From the NCBI RefSeq assembly GCF_018417595.1, contig NZ_CP070982.1, positions 2,133,501 through 2,197,500 on the forward strand: a stretch of DNA of 64,000 bases, read 5' to 3'. This document shows, one piece after another, positions 1 to 9,631 of this stretch. Each line of letters begins with the position of its first letter. The first letter of the stretch is position 1. Both the position numbers and the translations under genes were made by a program. The DNA comes from Pseudomonas entomophila (lineage in GTDB: Bacteria > Pseudomonadota > Gammaproteobacteria > Pseudomonadales > Pseudomonadaceae). A model generated the notes under the pieces. It saw only the letters and a list, made by a program, of their open reading frames with translations, had not been told where the DNA came from and made no database searches.

Positions 1-71
1 CCGCCCAGGGGCACGTGGTTGCCGCCCAGGCGGTGCTGTGGCCGGGGCATGGCGGGACCGCACGGGATTGA
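1..71 (+). CDS. 3' end of an unidentified gene
   Basis: An open frame runs in from before the window (codons starting at base 3) and stops with TGA at 69-71. Only about 22 residues are visible, too few to identify a family. It is supported mainly by the way the likely TTG start of the next gene overlaps its stop (TTGA at 68-71), as in a translationally coupled pair. It could equally be a chance open frame. Confidence 0.3.
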   Translation, partial: AQGHVVAAQAVLWPGHGGTARD

Positions 72-550
72 GCGTCATTCGGGCCGCCATCACCTTGCGC
101 CCGGCCGTGGCCGCCGAGGCCGATGAGATTGCAGCGTTGGTCGCCGAAGCCTATGCCCCCTACATTGCCAGGATCGGCCGCAAGCCGGCACCGATGCTGG
201 ATGACTACGCGCAGGTGGTGCGTGACGACGAGGTGTTCGTTGCCGTTCAGGGGGCACGTATCGTCGGCGTGCTTGTGCTGCGATGCGAGGGCCGCGAATT
301 ACTGCTGGTGAACGTTGCCGTACTGGCCGCCAGCAAGGGGCAGGGTATTGGCCGTTTACTGATGGATTTCAGTGAAACCCATGCACTCGCCGCAGGCTGC
401 GAGGCCGTTCGGCTCTACACCCACGAGCGGATGCTCGAAAACATCGAGATCTACGGCAAGCTGGGTTACCAGGAGACCCGGAGGGCAGTCGAAGATGGCT
501 TCGCGGGGATGTTCATGCGCAAGTCGCTGGTCGGCCCAAGGCAGCCATGA
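68..550 (+). CDS. GNAT-family N-acetyltransferase
   Basis: Predicted cytosolic acetyl-CoA-dependent acetyltransferase of about 160 residues. The GNAT fold is shown by the strand and pyrophosphate-binding loop 'VNVAVLAASKGQGIGRLLM' (Q/R-x-x-G-x-G type, here KGQGIG) and the C-terminal 'YGKLGY' motif common in this superfamily. The substrate cannot be told from sequence. The frame is open from an ATG at 38, but that start would add an Arg/Gly-rich peptide unlike GNAT N-termini and would overlap the upstream frame. I prefer the TTG at 68, which gives MSVIRAAITLRPA and overlaps the upstream stop by TTGA. The start remains uncertain. Confidence 0.8.
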   Translation: MSVIRAAITLRPAVAAEADEIAALVAEAYAPYIARIGRKPAPMLDDYAQVVRDDEVFVAVQGARIVGVLVLRCEGRELLLVNVAVLAASKGQGIGRLLMDFSETHALAAGCEAVRLYTHERMLENIEIYGKLGYQETRRAVEDGFAGMFMRKSLVGPRQP

Positions 551-683
551 GCGCTCAGGCCGGTTCGCCGATGCACCACCAGTGCTGTGTCTCGCCTTCC
601 TCGCCGATGACGGGGTGCCCATGCGCGATGAAGCCGTCGGGCAGGTCCAGGGCGAGCGGCGGCAATTTTTTGTGAGTGAATGT

Positions 684-738
684 TGTGACGCATAGGGTCA
701 CATATGTTACTTTGCGATCTGTGACGCATAGGGTCACA
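684..738. promoter_or_regulatory. Tandem palindromic operator of higBA
   Basis: An identical 19-base sequence, TGTGACGCATAGGGTCACA, occurs at 684-702 and again at 720-738, centre-to-centre 36 bases. Each copy contains the inverted arms GTGAC/GTCAC. The pair lies 38-93 bases upstream of the toxin start, where antitoxin dimers bind in other HigBA systems. Binding by HigA is inference. The rest of 551-776 holds no gene I can support; a short minus-strand frame at about 555-665 has no start or ribosome-binding site. Confidence 0.7.
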
Positions 739-776
739 CTCACCCGTCCGCACTGAGCGGATACGGTGTGCTCCAC

Positions 777-1055
777 ATGATCATCAGCTTTCGTCACAAA
801 GGATTGCGGCTGTTCCACGAAACGGGCAATGCCCGTGGCATCCAGGCTGCCCATACTCGACGCCTGAGGCGGCAATTGCAGTTTCTCGACAGCGCCATGG
901 TTGCCGATGATTTGGCCGTTCCGGGCTGGCAGTTGCACCCGCTAAAGGGCAGGCTCTCGGGCTTCTGGTCGATCAGCGTGTCAGGCAACTGGCGGTTGGT
1001 TTTCAGTAGTGCGGGGGGCGACGTCGAACTGGTCGACTATCTCGACTATCACTGA
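777..1055 (+). CDS. higB: HigB/RelE-type toxin
   Basis: Toxin of a type II toxin-antitoxin pair, 92 residues, the usual HigB length. Family features are the N-terminal 'MIISFRHKGL', the central 'LHPLKGRLSGFWSISVSGNW' typical of HigB of the RelE superfamily, and the C-terminal 'VELVDYLDYH'. In characterised homologues the protein cleaves mRNA on the ribosome and is neutralised by HigA. The GTG at 768 would add three residues; the ATG at 777 fits the family N-terminus. The gene is followed after 14 bases by the antitoxin gene, the toxin-first order typical of higBA. Transcription is probably controlled by the duplicated palindrome at 684-738. Confidence 0.9.
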   Translation: MIISFRHKGLRLFHETGNARGIQAAHTRRLRRQLQFLDSAMVADDLAVPGWQLHPLKGRLSGFWSISVSGNWRLVFSSAGGDVELVDYLDYH

Positions 1056-1069
1056 TCAGGAGGCCCTTC

Positions 1070-1357
1070 ATGGCCATGCACAACCCGCCACATCCCGGCG
1101 AAACCCTGCGAGAGGATGTCCTGCCCGCACTGGGCCTGACGGTAAAAGCCTTCGCCGCGCACCTGGGCTTCTCGCGCGAGGCACTGTCCCGCGTCTTGCA
1201 CGGCCGCGCGGCGGTCTCTCCCGACCTGGCGGTGCGCCTGGAAATGGCCGGCATCAGCACCGCGCGGCTGTGGCTGACGATCCAGGTCGACTACGACATC
1301 TGGCAAGCCCGGCAGCGGCAGCAGCCCGCCATCACGCGGCTGTTCCAGGCCGCCTGA
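1070..1357 (+). CDS. higA: HigA-type antitoxin, XRE helix-turn-helix
   Basis: Antitoxin and probable autorepressor, 95 residues. The N-terminal 'HPGETLREDVLPALGLTV' is the hallmark of the HigA branch of XRE regulators and is followed by a helix-turn-helix ('AAHLGFSREALSRVLHGRA') at about residues 28-46. The C-terminal part, 'LWLTIQVDYDIWQAR', is also typical of the family. A good ribosome-binding site (AGGAGG, around 1058-1063) precedes the ATG. It follows higB by 14 bases in one operon, and a strong terminator ends the unit. Confidence 0.9.
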   Translation: MAMHNPPHPGETLREDVLPALGLTVKAFAAHLGFSREALSRVLHGRAAVSPDLAVRLEMAGISTARLWLTIQVDYDIWQARQRQQPAITRLFQAA

Positions 1358-1363
1358 AAACAC

Positions 1364-1391
1364 AAAGCCCGGGGCGAAACCCCGGGCTTTG
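1364..1391. terminator. Rho-independent terminator after higA
   Basis: GC-rich perfect stem AAAGCCCGGGG / CCCCGGGCTTT around a CGAAA-type loop, with flanking A and T runs that could let it act in both directions. It sits between the higA stop and the converging glpT gene. Confidence 0.85.
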
Positions 1392-1413
1392 TCATTTACA
1401 CCTGCCTCACGCG

Positions 1414-2766
1414 TCAGGCCAGCGCTTCACGCCCGCTGCTGGCGACCTTGGTATGGCGCAAGGTCGGAATCAGGAAGGCAATGGCCAGCACGCACGCGCT
1501 CACCAGCATCACGAAGCCGCCATCCCAGCCGAAGTGGTCGACGGTGTAGCCCATCGCCGCGCTGGCCGCGACCGAGCCGCCCAGGTAGCCGAACAGGCCG
1601 GTGAAGCCCGCCGCGGTACCAGCGGCTTTCTTCGGCGCCAGCTCCAGCGCCTGCAAGCCAACCAGCATCACCGGCCCGTAGATCAGGAAGCCGATGGAGA
1701 ATAGCGCGATCATATCGATGGTCGGGTTGCCTGGCGGGTTGAGCCAGTACACCAGGGTGGCGACGGTCACCAGTGCCATGAACACGATGCCGGTCAGGCC
1801 ACGGTTTCCTCGGAAGATCTTGTCGGACATCCAGCCGCACAGCAGGGTGCCGGGGATGCCGGCCCACTCGTAGAAGAAGTACGCCCATGAAGTGGTGTCG
1901 ACGCTGAAGTGCTTGGCCTCTTTCAGGTAGGTCGGCGCCCAGTCCAGCACGCCATAGCGCAGCAGGTAGACGAACACGTTGGCCAGGGCGATGTACCACA
2001 GCAGTTTGTTGCGCAGCACGTACTCGACGAAGATCTGCCTGGCGCTGAACTCCTGCTCGTGGCTTTCGTCGTAGCCTTCGGGGTAGTCGTTCTTGTATTG
2101 CTCGACCGGCGGCAAGCCCACCGATTGCGGGGTGTCACGCATGGTGGCGAAGGCGAATACGGCCACCAGCACCGCCACGGCGGCAGGCACGTAGAAGGCC
2201 GCGTGCCAGTCGTTGGTCCAGCCCAGGCCCAGCAGGAACAGCGGGCCGATCAGGCCGCCGCCGACGTTGTGGGCGACGTTCCACACCGACACCACGCCGC
2301 CGCGCTCTTTCTGCGACCACCAGTGCACCATGGTCCGCCCGCTCGGCGGCCAGCCCATGCCCTGGGCCCAGCCATTGATGAACAGCAGCGTGAACATGAT
2401 CGCCACACTGGAGGTGGCCCAATGCGCGAAACCGAAAATGAACATCACCCCGGCCGAGATCAACAGGCCGAAGGGCAGGAAGTAGCGCGGGTTGGAACGG
2501 TCCGAGACCAGGCCCATGAGGAACTTGGACAGGCCGTAGGCAATGGCGATGGCCGAGATGGCCAGGCCCAGTTGGCCACGGGTGTAGCCCTCTTCCTCGA
2601 TGAGGTAGGGCATGGCCAGGGAGAAGTTCTTGCGCAGCAGGTAGTAGCCGGCATAACCAAAGAAGATCCCGGCGAAGATCTGCCAGCGCAGGCGGCGGTA
2701 CGTGCTGTCGACGTGCTCGTCGGGCAGCGGCGCCCGGTGCGGGGCAGGGCGGAAGAAGGCAAGCAT
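1414..2766 (-). CDS. glpT: Glycerol-3-phosphate/phosphate antiporter, MFS
   Basis: Inner-membrane antiporter importing sn-glycerol 3-phosphate in exchange for phosphate. The 450-residue sequence follows E. coli GlpT as I recall it almost along its full length, including '[20 protein letters not shown]', Arg45 in 'LLRKNF' (a substrate-binding arginine in E. coli GlpT), '[20 protein letters not shown]' and '[17 protein letters not shown]' carrying the second arginine. Twelve membrane segments are expected. The frame is open from a TTG at 2778, but the GGAG in that stretch is the ribosome-binding site for the ATG at 2766, which gives the family N-terminus [10 protein letters not shown]. No other glp genes adjoin it, so it appears monocistronic. 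Confidence 0.95.
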   Translation of the reverse strand: MLAFFRPAPHRAPLPDEHVDSTYRRLRWQIFAGIFFGYAGYYLLRKNFSLAMPYLIEEEGYTRGQLGLAISAIAIAYGLSKFLMGLVSDRSNPRYFLPFGLLISAGVMFIFGFAHWATSSVAIMFTLLFINGWAQGMGWPPSGRTMVHWWSQKERGGVVSVWNVAHNVGGGLIGPLFLLGLGWTNDWHAAFYVPAAVAVLVAVFAFATMRDTPQSVGLPPVEQYKNDYPEGYDESHEQEFSARQIFVEYVLRNKLLWYIALANVFVYLLRYGVLDWAPTYLKEAKHFSVDTTSWAYFFYEWAGIPGTLLCGWMSDKIFRGNRGLTGIVFMALVTVATLVYWLNPPGNPTIDMIALFSIGFLIYGPVMLVGLQALELAPKKAAGTAAGFTGLFGYLGGSVAASAAMGYTVDHFGWDGGFVMLVSACVLAIAFLIPTLRHTKVASSGREALA

Positions 2767-2973
2767 CTGAAGCTCCAAGCTTGTTATAGGTATGCGAATG
2801 CGAATATTACATTTTCGTTACAGAAAAAATATCGGTTTTATTGCGCAGGCCTGTTGGTTTGTGAACCTTTTTCTGTGCCGAATACGCATCGCAGGGGTGA
2901 GCTGGCATAACTGTCGCAGTCGTCAGGACGCGACTATGCTGTCAAGGGCGGGGGTTGAGAGGGGGACCACTTC

Positions 2974-3399
2974 ATGGCGACGCTGCAGCGGGCCATTGCT
3001 ATGGCCATCAAGGCTCATGAAGGGCAGTTCGACAAAGGCGGTGCGGCATACATCCTTCACCCATTGCGGGTGATGGAGCGGGTGATCACCCCGGAGCAGC
3101 GCATCGTCGCAGTGCTGCATGACGTGCTGGAAGACACCCCGCTCACGCTGTCCGATCTCGCCCGCGAAGGTTTCCCGTTGAAGATCCTCGCCGCGCTGCT
3201 GGCCTTGAGCCGCCGTGAAGGCGAAAGCTACGAGGCATTCGTCATCCGCCTGGGTGTCGATCCGCTAGCCCGCCAGGTCAAGCTGGCAGACCTGGCCGAC
3301 AACAGCGATCTTTCGCGCATCGCCTGCCCAGGCCCGGCGGACCTGGCGCGGCTGTACCGCTACCAACAGGCCAGCGCCTACCTGCAGACGCTGGCTTGA
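2974..3399 (+). CDS. HD-domain phosphohydrolase, (p)ppGpp-hydrolase-like
   Basis: Small 141-residue protein made up essentially of an HD domain resembling the hydrolase half of RelA/SpoT and the small alarmone hydrolases (Mesh1 type). Visible motifs are 'HPLRVMERV', the metal-binding HD within 'AVLHDVLEDT' (about residues 46-55) and 'VKLADLADNSDLSR' near the C-terminus. There is no synthetase, TGS or ACT domain. The activity would be Mn-dependent removal of the 3' pyrophosphate from (p)ppGpp or a related nucleotide; this is inferred from family resemblance. It starts at ATG 2974 and is divergent from glpT and convergent with the endA-like gene. Confidence 0.75.
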   Translation: MATLQRAIAMAIKAHEGQFDKGGAAYILHPLRVMERVITPEQRIVAVLHDVLEDTPLTLSDLAREGFPLKILAALLALSRREGESYEAFVIRLGVDPLARQVKLADLADNSDLSRIACPGPADLARLYRYQQASAYLQTLA

Positions 3400-3405
3400 T
3401 TGTGT

Positions 3406-4095
3406 TCAGCCGCAGGCCTTCAGGTTGACCGGCCCGACGAACTCGTTGCCACGGCCCATCACGCACGCCACCTGCTGGTTGCGCTGCAGCTCCCACGCCT
3501 GCGGCGGGTAGGTCTTGTTCCAGGCTTCGAACAGTTGCCGGTCCTGCTTGGACAGGCGTAGGTCGTACTGCTTGCTCATATAGAAGTAGGTGCGCGCGAT
3601 CATCCCGCGGATCGACGGGCGCGGCATGACCTTCTTGGCCTTGAAATCGACCTGGGTCAGGCAACTGCCGTACTGGCCATGCTGCTCGGGCAGCCAGCCG
3701 AAGCTGAAGTTGCTGCGGTCGCCGTTGACTTCGCCGATGCTCGGCACCAGGTTGTGCAGGTCGGCCTCGGCGCGCTGGTAGACCTTGTCATTGCGCGAGC
3801 AGTTCTTGCGCCCGCCGTCCTGCCAGCACTGGCGTTGGTGGCCGATCTGCCAGGCCGGGACGATGTGTTCCCATTCGATGCGCGAGGCGCGGTTCAGGTT
3901 CTTGCGCGGCTCATAGCCACAGGAGGCCAGGTCGACCTTGTTGCCTTTGTACTTGCAGCCGCAGTAGAACTCGGTGGACTGCGGTGCATACAGCTTCCAG
4001 GCGACCTTCTTGGCCTCCTGGAAGGTGCGCGGGGCGTCGGCGTGGGCAAAAGGGGTGATCAACAGCAGGCAGGTGGCAAAAAGCGAAACTCTCAT
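3406..4095 (-). CDS. endA: EndA-like secreted endonuclease I
   Basis: Predicted periplasmic or secreted nuclease of 229 residues with an N-terminal signal peptide ('MRVSLFATCLLLITPFAHA'). The endonuclease I family is shown by 'RIEWEHIVPAWQIG' carrying the catalytic His of the His-Me finger, the downstream Asn-rich 'DLHNLVPSIGEVNGDRSN', and paired cysteines ('FYCGCKY', 'CWQDGGRKNC') expected to form disulfides. Family enzymes cut double-stranded DNA without strong sequence preference. It lies 6 bases behind the DUF1654-like gene on the same strand and therefore probably shares the LexA-box promoter at 4364-4379. Confidence 0.88.
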   Translation of the reverse strand: MRVSLFATCLLLITPFAHADAPRTFQEAKKVAWKLYAPQSTEFYCGCKYKGNKVDLASCGYEPRKNLNRASRIEWEHIVPAWQIGHQRQCWQDGGRKNCSRNDKVYQRAEADLHNLVPSIGEVNGDRSNFSFGWLPEQHGQYGSCLTQVDFKAKKVMPRPSIRGMIARTYFYMSKQYDLRLSKQDRQLFEAWNKTYPPQAWELQRNQQVACVMGRGNEFVGPVNLKACG

Positions 4096-4101
4096 GCGCG
4101 G

Positions 4102-4344
4102 TCAGTCTTCCTTCGGCACGGTCCAGAAAATCTGCACGCCGCCATCGTCGCGGTGGGCGAGGGTGACGTTGTCGTTCTCGGCGATTTCCCCGAGCAAGGT
4201 TTCCCAGTCGTCGGGTGACTCGTGCTCCAGGCGGAAGATCAACGCGGCGCGGCTGCGCTGGGCGATCGGGCTGTTGATGATCTTCTGGATGCGCTGACCC
4301 AGTTGCTCATAACTGCTTGGCGAGGCGGAAGAGGGGTTGGCCAC
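4102..4344 (-). CDS. DUF1654-family small protein, SOS-linked
   Basis: Eighty-residue protein with the sequence 'SYEQLGQRIQKIINSPIAQR' followed by 'ENDNVTLAHRDDGGVQIFW', which I recognise as the Pseudomonas DUF1654 family; its function is unknown. The GTG at 4344 is chosen because AGGAA lies just upstream. A longer frame opening at 4407 would run through the LexA box and is unlikely. It is the first gene of an operon with endA. The box centred 27 bases before the start implies induction by DNA damage. Confidence 0.8.
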   Translation of the reverse strand: MANPSSASPSSYEQLGQRIQKIINSPIAQRSRAALIFRLEHESPDDWETLLGEIAENDNVTLAHRDDGGVQIFWTVPKED

Positions 4345-4363
4345 GGGGCTGTTCCTTGTTTTG

Positions 4364-4379
4364 CTGTATGTGCATACAG
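4364..4379. promoter_or_regulatory. LexA (SOS) box
   Basis: CTGTATGTGCATACAG is a perfect 16-base palindrome and matches the gamma-proteobacterial LexA consensus CTGT-N8-ACAG. It sits directly upstream of the DUF1654-endA pair on the minus strand. Confidence 0.9.
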
Positions 4380-4475
4380 TATTTGACTGTAGGCCATTTC
4401 GCAACATCAGGTAGGGCGAAAGCCCTATAAGACCGTGGTAGAGGGATTGGTTCCATTACTGGGCCTTCTGTATTG

Positions 4476-4551
4476 GCCCTTTCGCGGGTAAACCCGCTCC
4501 CACAGGATTTGTGCTGGGCCTGTGGGAGCGGGTTTACCCGCGAAGAGGCCG
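4476..4551. repeat. REP pair (inverted)
   Basis: Two inverted copies of the REP core 'TTCGCGGGTAAACCCGCTCC', facing each other around 'acaggatttgtgctgggcctgt'. This is the BIME-like arrangement common in P. putida. It separates the SOS operon promoter from the 3' end of the asparaginase gene. Confidence 0.85.
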
Positions 4552-4586
4552 GTGCAGGCAACACACCGGCTTGTTTCAAGCGCCGA

Positions 4587-5750
<1,164 letters not shown>

Positions 5751-5934
5751 CTACCGTTCGTCGTATTTCATCTTCATATCCCCTGAAAAGACTGGGGATA
5801 TCAGGAGCTGACCGCAAAGTCATAAAGGCCGCCCGCGTTCGGCTTTCCGAACATTTGCAGGAAAAGGTGTTCGGTTTTTCGGATAAATTGCGGATAATCC
5901 GACCGGCGCAGCCTGGGGCGGCCTGCGCGGGGGT

Positions 5935-5984
5935 TTGACAAAAGCGGCGTCTGTTTCCATAGTTGGGTACCGCAAACGTTTGCG
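5935..5984 (+). promoter_or_regulatory. rbs promoter and RbsR-type operator
   Basis: A sigma70-type promoter is visible: TTGACA at 5935-5940, a 17-base spacer and CATAGT at 5958-5963. Immediately downstream, at 5971-5984, lies CGCAAACGTTTGCG, a perfect 14-base palindrome with the central CG typical of LacI-family operators. RbsR encoded in the operon is the natural candidate to bind it and block initiation in the absence of ribose; that binding is inference. Confidence 0.85.
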
Positions 5985-6019
5985 ATCCGATAAAAATCAC
6001 AAGATTCGGAGTCATTTCC

Positions 6020-6967
6020 ATGAAGCTGCCGTTCTCTGGCCGTCCGTTGGCCCTCGCCGTACTGTCTTCGCTGCTCTTCTCCATGTCCGCCGCCCACGCC
6101 GAGGACGCCCCCAAGGTCGCCCTGGTGATGAAATCCCTCGCCAACGAGTTCTTCCGCACCATGGAAGACGGCGCCAAGGCCTACCAGAAAGACCACCCGA
6201 ACGACTTCGAACTGGTGGCCAATGGCATCAAGGATGAGACCGACACCGGCAACCAGATCCGCATCGTCGAACAGATGATCGCCACCGGCGCCAAGGCCCT
6301 GGTCATCGCCCCGGCCGACTCCAAGGCGCTGGTGCCAGTGATCAAGAAGGCCATGGACGCCGGCATCACCGTGGTCAACATCGACAACCGCCTCGACCCG
6401 GATGTGCTCAAGAGCAAGGGCATCAGCGTGCCGTTCGTAGGCCCGGACAACCGCAAGGGCGCGCGCCTGGTCGGCGATTACCTGGCCCGGCAGAAGCTCA
6501 AGGCCGGCGACCAGGTCGGCATCATCGAAGGCGTACCAACCACCACCAACGCCCAGCAGCGCACCGCCGGCTTCAAGGACGCCATGGAGGCCGCGCAGAT
6601 GAAGATCGTCTCGGTGCAGTCCGGCAACTGGGAGATCGACAAGGGCAACGCGGTGGCCGCCTCGATGCTCAACGAATACCCCGAATTGAAGGCGCTGCTG
6701 GCCGGCAACGACAGCATGGCCCTGGGCGCCGTCTCGGCCGTGCGTGCCGCCGGCAAGACCGGCCAGGTGCAGGTGGTCGGCTACGACAACATCAATGCCA
6801 TCAAGCCGATGCTCAAGGACGGCCGCGTGCTCGCCACCCTCGACCAGGCGGCCAGCCAGCAGGCGGTGTTCGGCATCCAGGCGGCGTTGAAGATGCTCAA
6901 AGGCGAGAAGCCCGGCGTGGATGCCGACAACGTCATCCAGACCCCGGTCGAGCTGATCACCCAGTGA
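6020..6967 (+). CDS. rbsB: Ribose ABC transporter, periplasmic binding protein
   Basis: Periplasmic D-ribose receptor, 315 residues. A signal peptide ends at 'MSAAHA-EDA'. The mature protein has the pentose/hexose-binding fold: 'VALVMKSLANEFFRTMEDGA', 'IAPADSKALVPVIKKA', 'TVVNIDNRLD' and 'GYDNINAIKPML'. The ATG at 6020 follows CGGAG; an in-frame ATG at 5963 lies inside the promoter/operator and is rejected. It is the first gene of rbsBACRKD, and a REP pair separates it from rbsA. That is common after binding-protein genes, where it could stabilise the upstream mRNA, though this is inference. Confidence 0.95.
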   Translation: MKLPFSGRPLALAVLSSLLFSMSAAHAEDAPKVALVMKSLANEFFRTMEDGAKAYQKDHPNDFELVANGIKDETDTGNQIRIVEQMIATGAKALVIAPADSKALVPVIKKAMDAGITVVNIDNRLDPDVLKSKGISVPFVGPDNRKGARLVGDYLARQKLKAGDQVGIIEGVPTTTNAQQRTAGFKDAMEAAQMKIVSVQSGNWEIDKGNAVAASMLNEYPELKALLAGNDSMALGAVSAVRAAGKTGQVQVVGYDNINAIKPMLKDGRVLATLDQAASQQAVFGIQAALKMLKGEKPGVDADNVIQTPVELITQ

Positions 6968-6968
6968 C

Positions 6969-7057
6969 TGTAGGAGCGGCTTCAGCCGCGATGCGGGCAA
7001 TGCGCTGCCTGGCACCCGCTTCACGGGTGATCGCGGCTGAAGCCGCTCCTGCAGGGG
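6969..7057. repeat. REP pair between rbsB and rbsA
   Basis: Inverted REP units, 'tgtaggagcggcttcagccg' and its complement, flank a small inner hairpin (cacccgcttcacgggtg). The whole region can fold as one long stem. Confidence 0.85.
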
Positions 7058-7084
7058 TGGTATGTCTATCTAGGAGAAATGGCC

Positions 7085-8638
7085 ATGTCAGTACCGGCCA
7101 ATGAAACCATGCTAGCCGTCAGCGGCCTGGGCAAGACCTACGCCCAGCCCGTGCTCGGCGACGTCACTCTCGAACTGCGCGGCGGTGAAGTGCTGGCCCT
7201 GACCGGTGAGAACGGCGCGGGCAAGTCGACCCTGTCCAAGTTGATCAGTGGCCTGGAAGTCCCCACCACCGGGCAGATGACCTATCGCGGGCAGCCTTAC
7301 AGCCCCGCCAGCCGGGCTGAGGCCGAGCGCCTGGGCGTGCGCATGGTGATGCAGGAGCTCAACCTGCTGCCCACCCTGACCGTGGCCGAGAACCTGTTCC
7401 TCGACAACCTGCCCAGCCGTCTCGGCTGGGTCAACCAGAAGCGCCTGCGCCAGTTGGCAATCGCGGCCATGGCCCAGGTCGGCCTGGACGCCATCGACCC
7501 AGACACGCCCGTTGGCGAGCTTGGCATTGGCCACCAGCAAATGGTCGAGATCGCCCGCAACCTGATCGGCGACTGCCATGTGCTGATCTTCGATGAACCC
7601 ACGGCCATGCTCACCGCCCGCGAGGTGGAGTTGCTGTTCACCCAGATCGAACGCCTGCGCCAGCGCGGCGTGGCCATCGTCTATATCTCCCACCGTCTCG
7701 AGGAGCTGCAGCGCGTGGCCCAGCGCATCGCTGTGCTGCGCGACGGCAAGCTGGTGTGCGCCGAGCCGATCCAGCGCTACAACAGCGAGCAACTGGTCAA
7801 CCTGATGGTCGGCCGCGAGCTGGGCGAACATATCGACCTGGGCCTGCGCACCATCGGCGCGCCGTTGCTCAAGGTCGACAAGCTCAGCCGTGGCGACAAG
7901 GTGCGCGAGGTGTCGTTCGAGGTCAGGGCAGGGGAGATCTTCGGTATCTCCGGACTGATCGGTGCCGGGCGCACCGAGCTGCTGCGCCTGATCTACGGCG
8001 CCGACCGCGCCGACAGCGGCCAGGTCGCCCTTGGCCAACCGCCACAACCGGTGGCTATCGACTCGCCCAAGGCCGCGGTCAAGGCGGGCATTGCCCTGAT
8101 CACCGAGGACCGCAAGGGCGAAGGCCTGCTGCTGACCCAGTCGATCAGCGCCAACATCGCCTTGGGCAACCTGGGTGCCGTATCTCGCGCCGGGGTGCTC
8201 GACAGCAATGCCGAACGTGAACTGGCCGAGCGTCAGATCGGTGCCATGCGCATCCGCAGCGCCAGCCCCGCGCAAGCGGTGGGCGAGCTGTCCGGTGGCA
8301 ACCAGCAGAAGGTGGTGATCGGCCGCTGGTTGGAGCGCGACTGCCAGGTGCTGCTGTTCGACGAACCCACCCGCGGCATCGACGTCGGCGCCAAGTTCGA
8401 CATCTATGGCCTGCTCGCCGAGCTCGCCCGCCAAGGCAAGGCCATCGTCGTGGTGTCCAGCGACCTGCGCGAGCTGATGCTGATCTGCGACCGCATCGCC
8501 GTGCTCTCGGCCGGGCGCCTGATCGACACCTTCGATCGCGACCACTGGAGCCAGGACCAGCTGCTCGCCGCCGCCTTCGCCGGCTACCAGAAACGTGATG
8601 CCCTGCTGCACGACGCAGCCCCCAGGATGGATGCATGA
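7085..8638 (+). CDS. rbsA: Ribose ABC transporter, ATP-binding protein
   Basis: Dual-cassette ATPase of the ribose importer, 517 residues. Cassette 1 has Walker A 'GENGAGKST', and 'IFDEPTAML' is its Walker B. Its signature is degenerate ('ELGIGHQQMVEIARNL'), as usual for sugar importers of this type. Cassette 2 has 'GLIGAGRTE', signature 'ELSGGNQQKVVIGRWL' and Walker B 'LLFDEPTRGIDVG'. An ATG at 7079 lies only two bases behind GGAG, whereas the ATG at 7085 has the normal eight-base spacing, so 7085 is chosen. It overlaps rbsC by four bases (ATGA). Confidence 0.95.
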   Translation: MSVPANETMLAVSGLGKTYAQPVLGDVTLELRGGEVLALTGENGAGKSTLSKLISGLEVPTTGQMTYRGQPYSPASRAEAERLGVRMVMQELNLLPTLTVAENLFLDNLPSRLGWVNQKRLRQLAIAAMAQVGLDAIDPDTPVGELGIGHQQMVEIARNLIGDCHVLIFDEPTAMLTAREVELLFTQIERLRQRGVAIVYISHRLEELQRVAQRIAVLRDGKLVCAEPIQRYNSEQLVNLMVGRELGEHIDLGLRTIGAPLLKVDKLSRGDKVREVSFEVRAGEIFGISGLIGAGRTELLRLIYGADRADSGQVALGQPPQPVAIDSPKAAVKAGIALITEDRKGEGLLLTQSISANIALGNLGAVSRAGVLDSNAERELAERQIGAMRIRSASPAQAVGELSGGNQQKVVIGRWLERDCQVLLFDEPTRGIDVGAKFDIYGLLAELARQGKAIVVVSSDLRELMLICDRIAVLSAGRLIDTFDRDHWSQDQLLAAAFAGYQKRDALLHDAAPRMDA

Positions 8639-9627
8639 AAACCACACTCGACACCCCGGGCGCAGCGCCCGCCCGCCGCAGCGGCAACTACTATGGCCTG
8701 GGTACCTACCTGGGCCTGGCCGGCGCCTTGCTGGCGATGATCGTGCTGTTCTCGATGCTGAGCAGCCACTTCCTCTCCTATGCCACCTTCAGCACCCTGG
8801 CCAACCAGATACCCGACCTGATGGTGCTGGCGGTGGGCATGACCTTCGTGCTGATCATCGGCGGCATCGACCTGTCGGTGGGCTCGGTGCTGGCCCTGGC
8901 CGCCTCGACGGTCAGCGTGGCCATTCTCGGCTGGGGCTGGAGCGTGCTGCCCGCCGCCTTGCTCGGCATGGCCGTGGCGGCGCTGGCCGGCAGCATCACC
9001 GGCAGCATCACCGTGGCCTGGCGCATCCCCTCGTTCATCGTCTCGTTGGGCGTGCTGGAGATGGCCCGAGGCCTGGCCTACCAATTCACCGACTCGCGCA
9101 CCGCCTACATCGGCGATGCCTTCGCCTGGTTCTCCAACCCCATCGCCTTCGGCATCTCGCCGGCCTTCATCATCGCCTTGCTGGTGATCGTGTTGGCCCA
9201 GCTGGTGCTGACCCGCACCGTGTTCGGCCGCTACCTGATCGGCATCGGCACCAACGAAGAGGCCGTGCGCCTGGCCGGCATCGACCCGCGCCCGTACAAG
9301 ATCCTGGTGTTCACCTTGATGGGCGTGCTCGCCGGCCTGGCCGCGCTGTTCCAGATCTCGCGCCTGGAGGCCGCCGACCCGAATGCCGGCGCCGGCCTCG
9401 AGCTGCAGGTGATCGCCGCCGTGGTGATCGGCGGCACCAGCCTGATGGGCGGGCGCGGCTCGGTCATCAGCACCTTCTTCGGTGTGCTGATCATCTCGGT
9501 GCTGGCCGCGGGCCTGGCCCAGATCGGCGCTTCGGAACCCACCAAACGCATCATCACCGGGGCGGTCATCGTCATCGCCGTGGTGCTCGACACTTACCGC
9601 AGCCGGCGCGCGAACCGGCGGAACTGA
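8635..9627 (+). CDS. rbsC: Ribose ABC transporter, permease
   Basis: Inner-membrane permease of 330 residues with about eight to ten hydrophobic segments. The diagnostic stretch of the ribose/xylose/arabinose permease family is present: 'GGIDLSVGSVLAL' around residue 80 and 'GGTSLMGGRGSV' near the C-terminus. The start overlaps the rbsA stop (ATGA), implying translational coupling. The rbsR start follows five bases after its stop. Confidence 0.95.
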   Translation: MKTTLDTPGAAPARRSGNYYGLGTYLGLAGALLAMIVLFSMLSSHFLSYATFSTLANQIPDLMVLAVGMTFVLIIGGIDLSVGSVLALAASTVSVAILGWGWSVLPAALLGMAVAALAGSITGSITVAWRIPSFIVSLGVLEMARGLAYQFTDSRTAYIGDAFAWFSNPIAFGISPAFIIALLVIVLAQLVLTRTVFGRYLIGIGTNEEAVRLAGIDPRPYKILVFTLMGVLAGLAALFQISRLEAADPNAGAGLELQVIAAVVIGGTSLMGGRGSVISTFFGVLIISVLAAGLAQIGASEPTKRIITGAVIVIAVVLDTYRSRRANRRN

Positions 9628-9631
9628 AACC

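Noticed and set aside
555..938. Minus-strand frame whose last ~36 codons read like protein ('GHPVIGEEGETQHWWCIGEP')
   Set aside because: The upstream part overlaps higB and the operator repeats, and the protein-like end has no start codon with ribosome-binding site. At most a gene remnant.
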